DNA of 58,306 nt, from contig DATLRE010000005.1 in assembly GCA_035534835.1 (NCBI GenBank), forward strand, positions 1-58,306, written 5' to 3'. Positions 32,596 to 40,447 of the stretch are shown here, one piece after another (the stretch's first letter is position 1; every line of letters starts with the position of its first letter). The DNA comes from Bog-756 sp035534835 (lineage in GTDB: Bacteria > Actinomycetota > Acidimicrobiia > Acidimicrobiales > RAAP-2). The notes below the pieces were generated by a model. That model was not told where the DNA came from. It was given only the letters and a program-made list of their open reading frames with translations, and searched no databases. A program made the position numbers and the translations under genes.

Positions 32596-33528
32596 ATGTT
32601 CGAACACCATCGGGAGCACCAGGCGGAAGCAGCACGGCGCGACTGGCAGGCCCGCCACGACGCCTGCGCGGCCATGCTCGACACGGCACGCACCTTCACG
32701 GGCACGACCTCCGACGGCCTGATCCTGCGGTCCGGCGAGGCCCTCTTCCTCCAGGTGAGCGACACGGCACTGATCGAGGAACGGAAGGGGAGGGGCACCT
32801 ACGTGGGCCACTCCCAGGGGGTCTCGGTGCCGGTGGCCCGCATCGGCGGACGTCCGATCCGCTACCGGGTGGGTGCCTCGAAGGGCCACTACGTCCAGGG
32901 GGAGCCGTCGCCGACCGCCATCGACACCGGAACCACCTACATCACCTCGCAGCGGATGGTGTTCCGGGGTGCCAACCAGACGCGGGAGTGCGCCTTCGCC
33001 AAGCTCCTCGGGTTCGATCACGACGACGGGACGGGAACGACCACGTTCTCGGTGTCCAATCGCACCAAGCCGACGACCATCCACTACGGTCCGGCGTGCG
33101 CGGCGACGGTCGACTTCCGGCTCGACCTGGCCCTGGCCCACTTCCGCGGCACGGTCGACACGCTGATCGCCGGGCTCGAGTCCGACCTGGCCGCCGTCGA
33201 CGCGGCGCGACCGTCCGACGAACCGGCCGCTGCGGAGGCGGTGCCCGACGAGGTCCCGGTGGCCCCGCCGCCCCCCGCCGGGGACGAGGCGCCCCCGCCC
33301 GCTCCGGCTCCGCCACCACCGGCCCCCGCGGCACCCGCAGCGACCCAGGCGTCCCCGGCGCCCGTCGAGGAAGCTCCCGTCGTCCCGCCGGTACCTGGCG
33401 GTGCTCCCTCGGTGGCCGCCGGCTGGTACCCGGACCCGTGGCACGCCGCCCCCCTCCGGTGGTGGGACGGGTCGACGTGGTCGTGGCAGACGGTCGACCC
33501 CTCGGCCCCGGCGGACCCGCCGGCCTGA
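32596..33528 (+). CDS. PH-like domain protein with C-terminal DUF2510
   Basis: The 310-residue protein has an N-terminal region of about 200 residues that resembles bacterial PH-like short-domain proteins (YITSQRMVFRGANQTRECAFAKL, read in parts). A Pro/Ala-rich linker (about 215-265) follows, and then a DUF2510 module, AGWYPDPWHAAPLRWWDGSTW. ATG 32596 has GGGGGGA 6 nt upstream; TAGAGT at 32556-32561 may be its -10. No membrane segment is visible. The function is unknown; DUF2510 is a common actinobacterial module, often at membrane-facing ends. Confidence 0.75.
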   Translation: MFEHHREHQAEAARRDWQARHDACAAMLDTARTFTGTTSDGLILRSGEALFLQVSDTALIEERKGRGTYVGHSQGVSVPVARIGGRPIRYRVGASKGHYVQGEPSPTAIDTGTTYITSQRMVFRGANQTRECAFAKLLGFDHDDGTGTTTFSVSNRTKPTTIHYGPACAATVDFRLDLALAHFRGTVDTLIAGLESDLAAVDAARPSDEPAAAEAVPDEVPVAPPPPAGDEAPPPAPAPPPPAPAAPAATQASPAPVEEAPVVPPVPGGAPSVAAGWYPDPWHAAPLRWWDGSTWSWQTVDPSAPADPPA

Positions 33529-33672
33529 GCCCCGCCGGCGACCGGCGGGCGGAGTCCGGACCGGGCGGCACAGGGCCGGTACCCGGCGCTCCGGTGGACA
33601 CCGGGCCGCGGGATATGGGAACGTCCTCGCCGGCACGGGCGCGGTCCGTCATCCGAGGGAGGGGAGCAGGGC

Positions 33673-34224
33673 ATGGTCGACGAGGCACTCGAGGAACAGC
33701 TGGCCGGGCTCGTGGGTCGGCCCGTCGGCCGGTCCGGACCCTCCGTCGCCCCCGATCCGGTCAATCAGCCCATGATCCGCCACTGGGCGGCGGCCTTCGG
33801 CGACGCCAACCCGGTCTACACCGACCCGGTAGCCGCGGCGGCGTCCCGGTTCGGGGAGGTGGTCGCCCCGCCGCTCATGCTCCAGACGTGGACGATGCCG
33901 ACGCCGACGCTCGAGGGCATCGCCGAGCGGGGCGGCTCGCCGGTCGCCGTCGACGGGGAGACGGCGCTGTCGGTCCTCGACCGCGCCGGTTACACGGGAA
34001 CGCTGGCCACCAATTCGGAGTTCGAGATCACCCGCTACCTGCACCTGGGCGAGGTCGTGTCCTCCGAGACCGTCTTCGAGTCCGTGTCGGACGAGAAGGT
34101 GACCCGCATGGGACGTGGGCGGTTCGTCACCTGGGTGACCACCTACACGGTGGAGTCGGGCGAGGTCGTCGGCCGCCAGACGTTCCGCATCCTGAAGTTC
34201 GACCCGTCGGGGGCATCGGCATGA
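33673..34224 (+). CDS. MaoC-like dehydratase subunit (non-catalytic type)
   Basis: The 183-residue protein has the hot-dog fold pattern of MaoC/FAS1-type dehydratases: HWAAAFGDANPVYTDP near residue 40 and the long helix-associated strand FEITRYLHLGEVV. At the hydratase motif the catalytic His is replaced by Tyr (NPVYTD), as in the structural partner of mycobacterial ChsH1-ChsH2-like pairs. ATG 33673 has GGGAGGGGAGCAGGG upstream. Its stop overlaps the next gene (ATGA), so a heteromer is likely. It probably acts in acyl-CoA beta-oxidation. Confidence 0.85.
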   Translation: MVDEALEEQLAGLVGRPVGRSGPSVAPDPVNQPMIRHWAAAFGDANPVYTDPVAAAASRFGEVVAPPLMLQTWTMPTPTLEGIAERGGSPVAVDGETALSVLDRAGYTGTLATNSEFEITRYLHLGEVVSSETVFESVSDEKVTRMGRGRFVTWVTTYTVESGEVVGRQTFRILKFDPSGASA

Positions 34225-34661
34225 GCCCCGGCCGGACCACCTCGCCCCCCGGGGCGGCGATCGCCGTCGGCGACGCCCTCCCGGAGCTCGGCATCGACGT
34301 GACCGCCACCCTCGTCGTGGCCGGTGCCGTCGCCACCCGCGACTTCATGCCCGTGCACCACGACCGCGACTTCGCCGTCGCCCAGGGTGCACCCGACATC
34401 TTCATGAACATCCTGTCCGACACCGGTTACTGCAGCCGCTTCCTCACCGACTGGGCCGGCCCGGACGCGATGGTGCAGCACCTGGCCATCCGGCTCGGGG
34501 TCCCCGTGTTCCCGGGGGACCGGCTCGTCTACACCGGCGAGGTGACCCGGGTCGTCGACGAGGGCGACCTGTGCGCCGTGGACGTCGCCTTCCGGGCCAC
34601 CACACCCCTCGGCGACCACGTCACCGGCACCGGCACGCTGACCCTGCCGACGGGGTCCTGA
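34221..34661 (+). CDS. MaoC-like enoyl-CoA hydratase subunit (catalytic type)
   Basis: The 146-residue hot-dog protein carries the intact hydratase dyad in RDFMPVHHDRDFA (Asp and His), followed by FMNILSDTGY and the VFPGDRLVYTGEVT strand. It is coupled to the preceding inactive-looking subunit by an ATGA overlap. Together they resemble the ChsH1-ChsH2 heteromer that hydrates bulky enoyl-CoA esters such as sterol side chains. Substrate identity is inference; no acyl-CoA dehydrogenase or thiolase is adjacent. Confidence 0.85.
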   Translation: MSPGRTTSPPGAAIAVGDALPELGIDVTATLVVAGAVATRDFMPVHHDRDFAVAQGAPDIFMNILSDTGYCSRFLTDWAGPDAMVQHLAIRLGVPVFPGDRLVYTGEVTRVVDEGDLCAVDVAFRATTPLGDHVTGTGTLTLPTGS

Positions 34662-34720
34662 CCGCGCCGCACGCCGGAGGTGCCGTGCCGTGGTCCGCCC
34701 CAACCGGCAGACTGTCCCCC

Positions 34721-35593
34721 GTGACCGACTGGGAGCGCATCACCCGACGCAACGCACGATCCGTCCAGACGACCGTCGGCTGGATCTTCTGGGATCCCGC
34801 CGCCGTGACCCGCTACCGGGCCGAGGGGCTCCCCGAAGGGCTCGCCGGTCCCCTCGGGTACATCGCCGCACGGTGCGCGCCGCTGGCCCCGGCCGGTCCG
34901 GCCGCCGTCACTGCCGCCTTCGGTTCGATCAGCCCGCTGGGGATCGCCGCCGTGTTCGACCTGCTCGACGCCGACGGCTTCCGCCGCATGGGGGTCGCCC
35001 GTGACGCGGCGGTGGCGCAGGGACTGGCCGCGCACGCCCCCGGCATCGTCGAGCCGCTCGTGGACTTCGGACCCGACCTGTGGTCGGTCGTCGACTCCCT
35101 TCCGCTCGTGGGGCGCGTGCTCTTCGGCGCCCACCTGGCCCCCGGCCGGCCGGATGACCCCTTGCTCTCGGGGTGGCACGCCGTCAACTGCCTGCGCGAA
35201 TGGCGGGGGGACACCCACTGGGCCATCGTGGTGGCGGCGGGACTCGACCACGCGGAGGCCTCGATCCTGCACAACGCCTGGCTCGGCTACGAAACGGACT
35301 GGCTGGCCCGCTCGCGGGGCACCAGTGCCGAGGACGTCGAGGCCGGCTGGGCGGCGCTGGGAGCGAAGGGCCTGGCCGAGGGGCGGGTCGTGACCCCCGC
35401 GGGCGTCGCGCTCCGACAGGAGATCGAGGACGAGACCGACCGGCGCACCACGCTCCCGTGGGAGCTGCTCGGTGCGGCGCGGTCGGTCGAGTTCGCCGAA
35501 CGGTTCGAGCCGCCGTGCGAGCTCCTGCTGGCACGGGTCGACCGGACCGCCGGACCGAACTACCAGCCTGCGTCCCGGGTGCGCTCCGCATGA
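34721..35593 (+). CDS. SCO6745-family protein
   Basis: The 290-residue protein matches the actinobacterial SCO6745 family: VGWIFWDPAAVTRYRAEGL at the start, GYIAARCAPLAPAGPAAVTAAFGS, and WHAVNCLREWRGDTHWAIVVAAGLDHAEA (read in parts). All-helical members of this family have no assigned reaction that I know of. GTG 34721 is used; GTG 34685, with GGAGG 4 nt upstream, would add 12 residues. The stop overlaps the SDR start (ATGA). Confidence 0.75.
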   Translation: MTDWERITRRNARSVQTTVGWIFWDPAAVTRYRAEGLPEGLAGPLGYIAARCAPLAPAGPAAVTAAFGSISPLGIAAVFDLLDADGFRRMGVARDAAVAQGLAAHAPGIVEPLVDFGPDLWSVVDSLPLVGRVLFGAHLAPGRPDDPLLSGWHAVNCLREWRGDTHWAIVVAAGLDHAEASILHNAWLGYETDWLARSRGTSAEDVEAGWAALGAKGLAEGRVVTPAGVALRQEIEDETDRRTTLPWELLGAARSVEFAERFEPPCELLLARVDRTAGPNYQPASRVRSA

Positions 35594-36444
35594 CGACCGA
35601 CCCGACCACGGCCCGCGGCCGACGGGCGCTGGTGACCGGTGCCACCCGGGGGATCGGCCGGGCCACCGCACTCGCACTGGCCGAGGCCGGTTGGGACGTG
35701 GCGATCACGGGCAGGACGGTGCGCCGTGGCGAAGGACGGGACGACTCCGACACCGGGGGCGGCCGGCCCCTGCCCGGCAGCCTGGAGGAGACGGGGGACG
35801 GGGTCCGCGCCGCCGGACGCCGGTGCCTCGAGCTCGTCGCCGACCTCCACGACAAGGCGGCGCTGCTGGCCGCGGTCGACCAGGTGGTCGGTGGCTGGGG
35901 CGGCGTCGACCTCCTGGTCAACAATGCGGTGGACACCGCCCCGGGCAGCATGGTGCCGATCCTCGACCTGTCGGTGGCCCAGCTCGAGGCGAAACTGGCG
36001 GCCAATGCGGTGGCGCCGTTCGTCCTGATCCAGGGGGTGCTGTCCGGGATGCTGGAGGCCGGGGGCGGGACCATCGTCGACGTGACCTCCCACACCGCGA
36101 CCGCGGACCCGCCCGGACCGGTGGGCCGGGGCGGCTGGGGCGTGGCCTACGCCGCGTCCAAGGCGGCGTCCCACCGCTTCGCCCCGTTGCTGGCCGTGGA
36201 GCTCGGCGACCGGGGCATCCGTGCCTACAACGTCGACCCGGGGTATGTGGAGACCGAGCGCCAGGTGGTGAACGCCGCCGCACTGGGCCTGGTCGGCCAC
36301 TACCGGGGTGCGCCGCCCTCGGTGCCGGCGGCCGCCATCGCATGGATGGTCGACCACCCGGAGGCGCTGGAGAACGGCTCGACGGTCCGGGCCCAGAAGC
36401 TGGCACTCGTGGAGGGCCTCCACGAGGACTGGCGCACGGGATGA
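35590..36444 (+). CDS. SDR-family oxidoreductase
   Basis: The 284-residue protein has TGATRGIG at residue 16, NNAVDTAPG, an active-site Ser in DVTSHTAT and YAASK as YxxxK, so it should be a working NAD(P)-dependent short-chain dehydrogenase. Residues about 45-65 form a longer loop rich in Gly, Arg and Asp than usual. It is coupled to the SCO6745-like gene before it and the glutaredoxin-like gene after it by ATGA overlaps. Substrate unknown. Confidence 0.9.
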   Translation: MTTDPTTARGRRALVTGATRGIGRATALALAEAGWDVAITGRTVRRGEGRDDSDTGGGRPLPGSLEETGDGVRAAGRRCLELVADLHDKAALLAAVDQVVGGWGGVDLLVNNAVDTAPGSMVPILDLSVAQLEAKLAANAVAPFVLIQGVLSGMLEAGGGTIVDVTSHTATADPPGPVGRGGWGVAYAASKAASHRFAPLLAVELGDRGIRAYNVDPGYVETERQVVNAAALGLVGHYRGAPPSVPAAAIAWMVDHPEALENGSTVRAQKLALVEGLHEDWRTG

Positions 36445-36773
36445 GCGCTCCGGCGGAGTCCGCCGGAGCGGGACCCGCCGACACCGCCGCGGTCACCGTC
36501 TACTGGCGCCCGGGATGCCCGTTCTGCGGGGCCCTGCGGCGCGGACTGCGCCGTTCGGGACTCGCCACGCGCGAGGTCGACATCTGGTCGGATCCCTCGG
36601 CCGCAGCGTTCGTGCGGGCGCACGCCGGCGGCAACGAGACGGTCCCGACCGTCGACGTGGGCGGCACGGTGCTGGTCAACCCCTCGGCGCGGCGGGTGGT
36701 GGAGGAAGCCGCCGCCGCCGGCATCACCGTGTCCCGTCCCCCTCCGCGCTGGTGGCATCGGTGGCGGGGGTGA
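36441..36773 (+). CDS. Glutaredoxin-like protein with CPFC motif
   Basis: The 110-residue protein is thioredoxin-fold: VTVYWRPGCPFCGALRRGL near residue 18, the cis-Pro segment ETVPTVDVGG, and a Trp/Arg-rich tail. It resembles mycoredoxin/glutaredoxin proteins of actinobacteria (CxxC near the N-terminus), which use mycothiol. ATG 36441 overlaps the SDR stop (ATGA). The last 50 nt overlap the end of the convergent gene at 36724. Confidence 0.88.
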   Translation: MSAPAESAGAGPADTAAVTVYWRPGCPFCGALRRGLRRSGLATREVDIWSDPSAAAFVRAHAGGNETVPTVDVGGTVLVNPSARRVVEEAAAAGITVSRPPPRWWHRWRG

Positions 36774-37557
36774 CCGGGTCCGTGCCGTCGGGTCGGCCGG
36801 ACCGTCCGGCCGACCCGGTCGGCCCGAGCAGTTCCAGCCCCCGGCGGAGGAAGGCGGCTGCGGCGTCGACCGGGTCCGCCCCCGCCAGCTCGGCGCGGGT
36901 GGCGACGGCGCCGAAGGGCGCGTTCCAGAACCCGGGGTCGCCCGGCCTCCCGTCCTCCCACGGGGCCACGTAGACGTACGGCGCCGGAACGCCGTCGTCG
37001 CCCGGCGAGGCGCCGAACGTCACGCCGCCCGACCGGGTCGAGGCCGCCAGTGCCAGGTCGAAGTGCTCGGGCCACAGCTGGGCGGCGGTGGGGTCGGACA
37101 GTCCGGGCAGCAGGGCGTCGAGCGCACGGGCCCCGGTGGTGAACCACGCCAGCAGGTCGCCGGCCGCCTCCGGATCGAGGTCGAGGGGTGCCCCGGCCTC
37201 GCCGACGCCGGGTGCGTCGTGGCCGGGGGAGAACGGCGCCGCCAGGTCGACGCCGGCCCAGCCGGCGGCGTCGGCCAGCGACCGTCCGGACAGGGCGAGG
37301 ATCCCGACCGTCCGCCCGTCCGCTCCCTGGCGCTCGCGGACGAGGGTGGTGCCGGCCAGCCGGAGCACGGTCTCGTCGGGACCGAACGGCGGCGTTCCGA
37401 TCCCGGACGGCAGGGCCCGCAGTCCGAACCGTCCGCCGTGTGCGGCACGGGCCCGGGCGAGGACGTGCGTCGCCACGCGCTGGAGCTCCCGCCGGGTCGG
37501 CCCCCGTCCGCCGGACGGCCCGCCGGAGCCGGCGGCGACGGACCCGGGAGGCGTCAC
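36724..37557 (-). CDS. Conserved hypothetical actinobacterial protein
   Basis: The 277-residue protein has no signal or membrane segment. Recognisable features are LQRVATHVLARAR near the start, QLWPEHFDLALAAS, FGASPGDDGVPAPYVYVAPWE and FWNAPFGAVATRAEL, which I recall from unnamed actinobacterial proteins. GTG 37557 overlaps the sulfotransferase stop (GTGA), so the two are coupled. Its 3' end overlaps the glutaredoxin-like gene antisense by 50 nt. The function is unknown. Confidence 0.7.
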   Translation of the reverse strand: MTPPGSVAAGSGGPSGGRGPTRRELQRVATHVLARARAAHGGRFGLRALPSGIGTPPFGPDETVLRLAGTTLVRERQGADGRTVGILALSGRSLADAAGWAGVDLAAPFSPGHDAPGVGEAGAPLDLDPEAAGDLLAWFTTGARALDALLPGLSDPTAAQLWPEHFDLALAASTRSGGVTFGASPGDDGVPAPYVYVAPWEDGRPGDPGFWNAPFGAVATRAELAGADPVDAAAAFLRRGLELLGPTGSAGRSGRPDGTDPVTPATDATSAEGDGTR

Positions 37558-38750
37558 AGGACGGGCTCGTCCGGGACGCCGAAGTACTCCTGGTAGCCGC
37601 GTCCCCGCTCGCGCAGCTCGCCGGCATCGAGTCCGGTGTCGGCGAAGGTGTAGCGGCTGCCGCCGCCGCCCCCGTCGCCCGGATGGGTTCCGAGGAACGC
37701 CCGCATGCGGGATTCGGCCTCGTCCGTGAATTCGAGGCCGAGGGCGTCGTAGACGGCACCGATGGTGGCGAACGGGTCGGCCAGGAACTCGGCGAACTGC
37801 ACGTCGACCACCTGGTCGGCCGGGACCGTCCCGTCCCGGCGGGCCTCGACCGAGCGCTCCAGTCCGAGGAGGATGTCCTCGGCGTACTGCCCGGCCGCCC
37901 GGGCCACCGAACTGTGGTCGCTGGCCATGGACCGCAGCAGGGCCACCAGGGCGCTGATCGAGGAGATGACCCGCACCGGGTCCCGGTGGGTCTGGACGAT
38001 CAGGGCGTCGGGGTACGCCTCGAGCAGTGCACCGAGACTCCACAGGTGGGCCGGCGACTTGAGCAGCCACCGGTCGCCTGCATGGCGGCTCTGCAGGTGC
38101 TGGAGGTAGATGCGGTGCCACCGGTAGGCGGAGGCCATGTCCGCGTCGTGCAGCAGCCACCGGTCGTACTCCGGCACGTCGTACTGGGTCGGGAAGATCA
38201 TCGAACGGAAGTCGCCGCCGGTCATCCGGACGCACTCCTGGGCCAGGCGCGCCCCCAGGGGGTGGAAGTCGGTGAATCCGGGGATGAGGAGGTCGGGCAT
38301 GGCCGCCACGGCCTCGGCCTCCTCGATCCTCGGGTCGGTGTCGTAGGTGTCCGAGTCCGGTGGGGGAACGGGGCGGTCGACCTCCCAGGTGAGCGGTGCC
38401 CTGTTGGCCGGGTCCTGGGCCAGCAGGTCGTAGAGGATGGTGGTACCGGTCCGGGGCTGGCCGACGATCACGATCGGCCGGACCACCTCGCCCTCGGCCA
38501 CCTCGGGATGGGTGGCCCGCCAGTGCAGGATCTCCATCCGGTTGCCGAGGTAGCCGACCACCTCCGCCTCGACGATGGTCCGGCCCAGGTCGTTGAGCCG
38601 CGCCGGGCCCGCCAGGTCGTCGAGCAGCCGCTCCAACCCGTCGCGCCACGTGGGCTCACCCATGTCGTCGAGACCGGTCGCGGCCATGGCCGTGGCGAGC
38701 AGCTCGTCGGCGTCGAACCGGCCCGAGGCTCCCGTCGTCGCGTCACCCAT
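37554..38750 (-). CDS. Sulfotransferase family protein
   Basis: The 398-residue protein carries the PAPS 5'-phosphosulfate loop VGQPRTGTTILYDLL near residue 96 and a 3'-phosphate segment (THRDPVRVISS) typical of Sulfotransf_3 enzymes, with WLLKSPAHLW between. It would move sulfate from PAPS to a hydroxyl or amine, possibly on a lipid or sterol. ATG 38750 lies 4 nt after the DUF1214 stop, and its own stop overlaps the next gene, making a three-gene operon. Several relatives sit near lipid genes in mycobacteria. Confidence 0.88.
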   Translation of the reverse strand: MGDATTGASGRFDADELLATAMAATGLDDMGEPTWRDGLERLLDDLAGPARLNDLGRTIVEAEVVGYLGNRMEILHWRATHPEVAEGEVVRPIVIVGQPRTGTTILYDLLAQDPANRAPLTWEVDRPVPPPDSDTYDTDPRIEEAEAVAAMPDLLIPGFTDFHPLGARLAQECVRMTGGDFRSMIFPTQYDVPEYDRWLLHDADMASAYRWHRIYLQHLQSRHAGDRWLLKSPAHLWSLGALLEAYPDALIVQTHRDPVRVISSISALVALLRSMASDHSSVARAAGQYAEDILLGLERSVEARRDGTVPADQVVDVQFAEFLADPFATIGAVYDALGLEFTDEAESRMRAFLGTHPGDGGGGGSRYTFADTGLDAGELRERGRGYQEYFGVPDEPVL

Positions 38751-38754
38751 GGGC

Positions 38755-39867
38755 TCAGGCCTCCCCGACGGGCAGGACGGCGGTCCGCACCGCCGGCGGC
38801 GCGGGGTTGTCGAGCCAGCGGACGATCAGGAACCCGCGGTGGCGGCCACCGGTGTCGAGCCAGACCGTGGTGCCGTCGTCGGCCGACGGGGGGCGCACGG
38901 CGGCGACCACCACCCGTGCGGTCCCGTCGGGGCGCAGCGTGACGCCGGCATTGGTGACCGAGCTGCCGCGCCTGCGGGTGTCGATGCACTCGTGCCAGAT
39001 GTTCTCCAGGGTCACGCTCCAGTAGCGGGTGCCGGGCGGGGTGAACCGGAGCTCGAGCGCCTCGCCGGGCTCCAGCCGGAAGGTGCCGAGCACGTAGAGG
39101 TTGTCCGGGGTGGTGTTCTCGCCACCGAGGGTGCCGGCCTCCGCGGTGGTCAGTTCGTTCGGCCGCTCGAGCGCCTCGGGGAGCACCGTGCGGTGGAGCG
39201 TCATGAGCTTGGCGATCGTCCACCCCATGGCGGTCAGCTGCTCGCCCACGAGGGCGTCGGTGGGCAGCGCCGGTGGCCCGACCGGGTCGAGGTTCTCGAT
39301 GGTGAACCCGGCGGGCTCCTCGACCGCACGGTCGGCGACGTACTGGCGCACCACGATGCCCGAGGCGTCGTCGGGTATCGGAACCCAGGTGGCGCCGTCG
39401 AGTTCCGCGGCGGTCGGCTCGGCGGCCGCGAGCACGAAGGCGAACCGGCCGTCCCGGTCGGTCACCAGATCGCGGTCGGACACGTGGGCCGCCATGCGAC
39501 GCGGGGTCAGGCCCCGACCGGCCAGCACCTGGAACCCGAGGTAGGTCGTCGTCCCGCGCCGCCCCGACACGCGGTAGCGGTGGGCGCCGTCGATCATCCC
39601 GAGGTGGTACTCGCCGTCCGGGTTCGGCCCGCCGACGAAGCGCGCCTCGGTGGTCATCGGGAAGAACCAGGGACGCTCGGGATCCACGTCGAGCGACAGT
39701 TCGGCGCACAGGGCGGTGACCCGGCCGAGTACACGGAAGCCCTCGACCCGTTCGAGCTCCGTCTCCGCCTCGGACCGGACCATGGCGGCCATGTCGTCGA
39801 GCATGGTCCGGACCAGCCCCCAGGCCTCCTCCGTCGCTCGTCCCCGCTCCTCGACCGCTCCGGACAT
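38755..39867 (-). CDS. DUF1214 domain protein
   Basis: The 370-residue protein ends in a DUF1214-type beta-rich domain (YVLGTFRLEPGEALELRFTPPGTRYWSVTLENIWHECID, read in parts). The N-terminal half includes RTMLDDMAAMVRSEAE and YHLGMIDGAHRYRVSGRRG, similar to proteins near sulfotransferases and steroid genes in actinobacteria. ATG 39867 has GGGAGG upstream. The role is unknown; it begins the operon with the sulfotransferase. Confidence 0.78.
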   Translation of the reverse strand: MSGAVEERGRATEEAWGLVRTMLDDMAAMVRSEAETELERVEGFRVLGRVTALCAELSLDVDPERPWFFPMTTEARFVGGPNPDGEYHLGMIDGAHRYRVSGRRGTTTYLGFQVLAGRGLTPRRMAAHVSDRDLVTDRDGRFAFVLAAAEPTAAELDGATWVPIPDDASGIVVRQYVADRAVEEPAGFTIENLDPVGPPALPTDALVGEQLTAMGWTIAKLMTLHRTVLPEALERPNELTTAEAGTLGGENTTPDNLYVLGTFRLEPGEALELRFTPPGTRYWSVTLENIWHECIDTRRRGSSVTNAGVTLRPDGTARVVVAAVRPPSADDGTTVWLDTGGRHRGFLIVRWLDNPAPPAVRTAVLPVGEA

Positions 39868-39922
39868 CGGCGCCTCCCTCCCGTTGCGTCCGCGAGGATA
39901 CGCCCGGGGGCGGTGGCTGCGG

Positions 39923-40399
39923 CTACCCGTCGGTGACGACGTAGCGGGTGGCGGGCGTGCCCGGCGGGTTCGTCACCCCGGGCACGGCGTCCGGGTTGGC
40001 GACGCACACCTCGCCCTCGAGCCCGTCGGGATCGCGGAAGAACACGCTCAGGACCGGTCCGAAGTCGGTGACGAAGGCGTCCGAGGCCCCCCGGGCGATC
40101 AGTCGCTCGCGGATCGTCTCGAACGCCTCGGTCGACGCCGCCTGGAGGGCGAAGTGGTCGAGGCGACCGCGGCCGAACATCGGCGCCTGCCGTTCGGCCT
40201 CCGTGTTGCCCTCGACCTGGAACACGTTGAGCTCGGCCCAGGGGCCGATCCGGACGACGGACAGGCGTACGGCCTCGTCGCCCTCGATCTCGGGTCCGTC
40301 GCGCACGACCTCGGCGTCGAAGACCTCCTCGTAGAACCGGTGCAGCCGGGCGGCGTCGTTCGTGAGGGTGGCCACGTGGTTGAACCCGACGGTCAGCAC
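39923..40399 (-). CDS. VOC-family (glyoxalase/extradiol-fold) protein
   Basis: The 158-residue protein is a single vicinal-oxygen-chelate domain: FNHVATLTNDAARLHRFYEEVFDAE at the start, HFALQAAS near the middle and VFFRDPDGLEGEV at the end. A metal site of two His and one Glu is plausible (H8, H84-like, E at the last strand). The activity is unknown; relatives include lyases and dioxygenases. GTG 40399 is chosen because TACGCT lies 6 nt before it; the longer open frame upstream runs antisense to the alkylsulfatase gene. Confidence 0.85.
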   Translation of the reverse strand: MLTVGFNHVATLTNDAARLHRFYEEVFDAEVVRDGPEIEGDEAVRLSVVRIGPWAELNVFQVEGNTEAERQAPMFGRGRLDHFALQAASTEAFETIRERLIARGASDAFVTDFGPVLSVFFRDPDGLEGEVCVANPDAVPGVTNPPGTPATRYVVTDG

Positions 40400-40405
40400 G
40401 CGCCC

Positions 40406-40411
40406 AGCGTA
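40406..40411 (-). promoter_or_regulatory. Leaderless -10 element of the VOC gene
   Basis: On the minus strand TACGCT is followed by 6 nt and then GTG 40399, with no Shine-Dalgarno sequence. It lies 37 nt from the divergent alkylsulfatase start, so the two promoters are nearly back to back. Confidence 0.5.
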
Positions 40412-40447
40412 CGGCAGTGGGGGAGTACGTCTGGAAGACTCGCCCTT

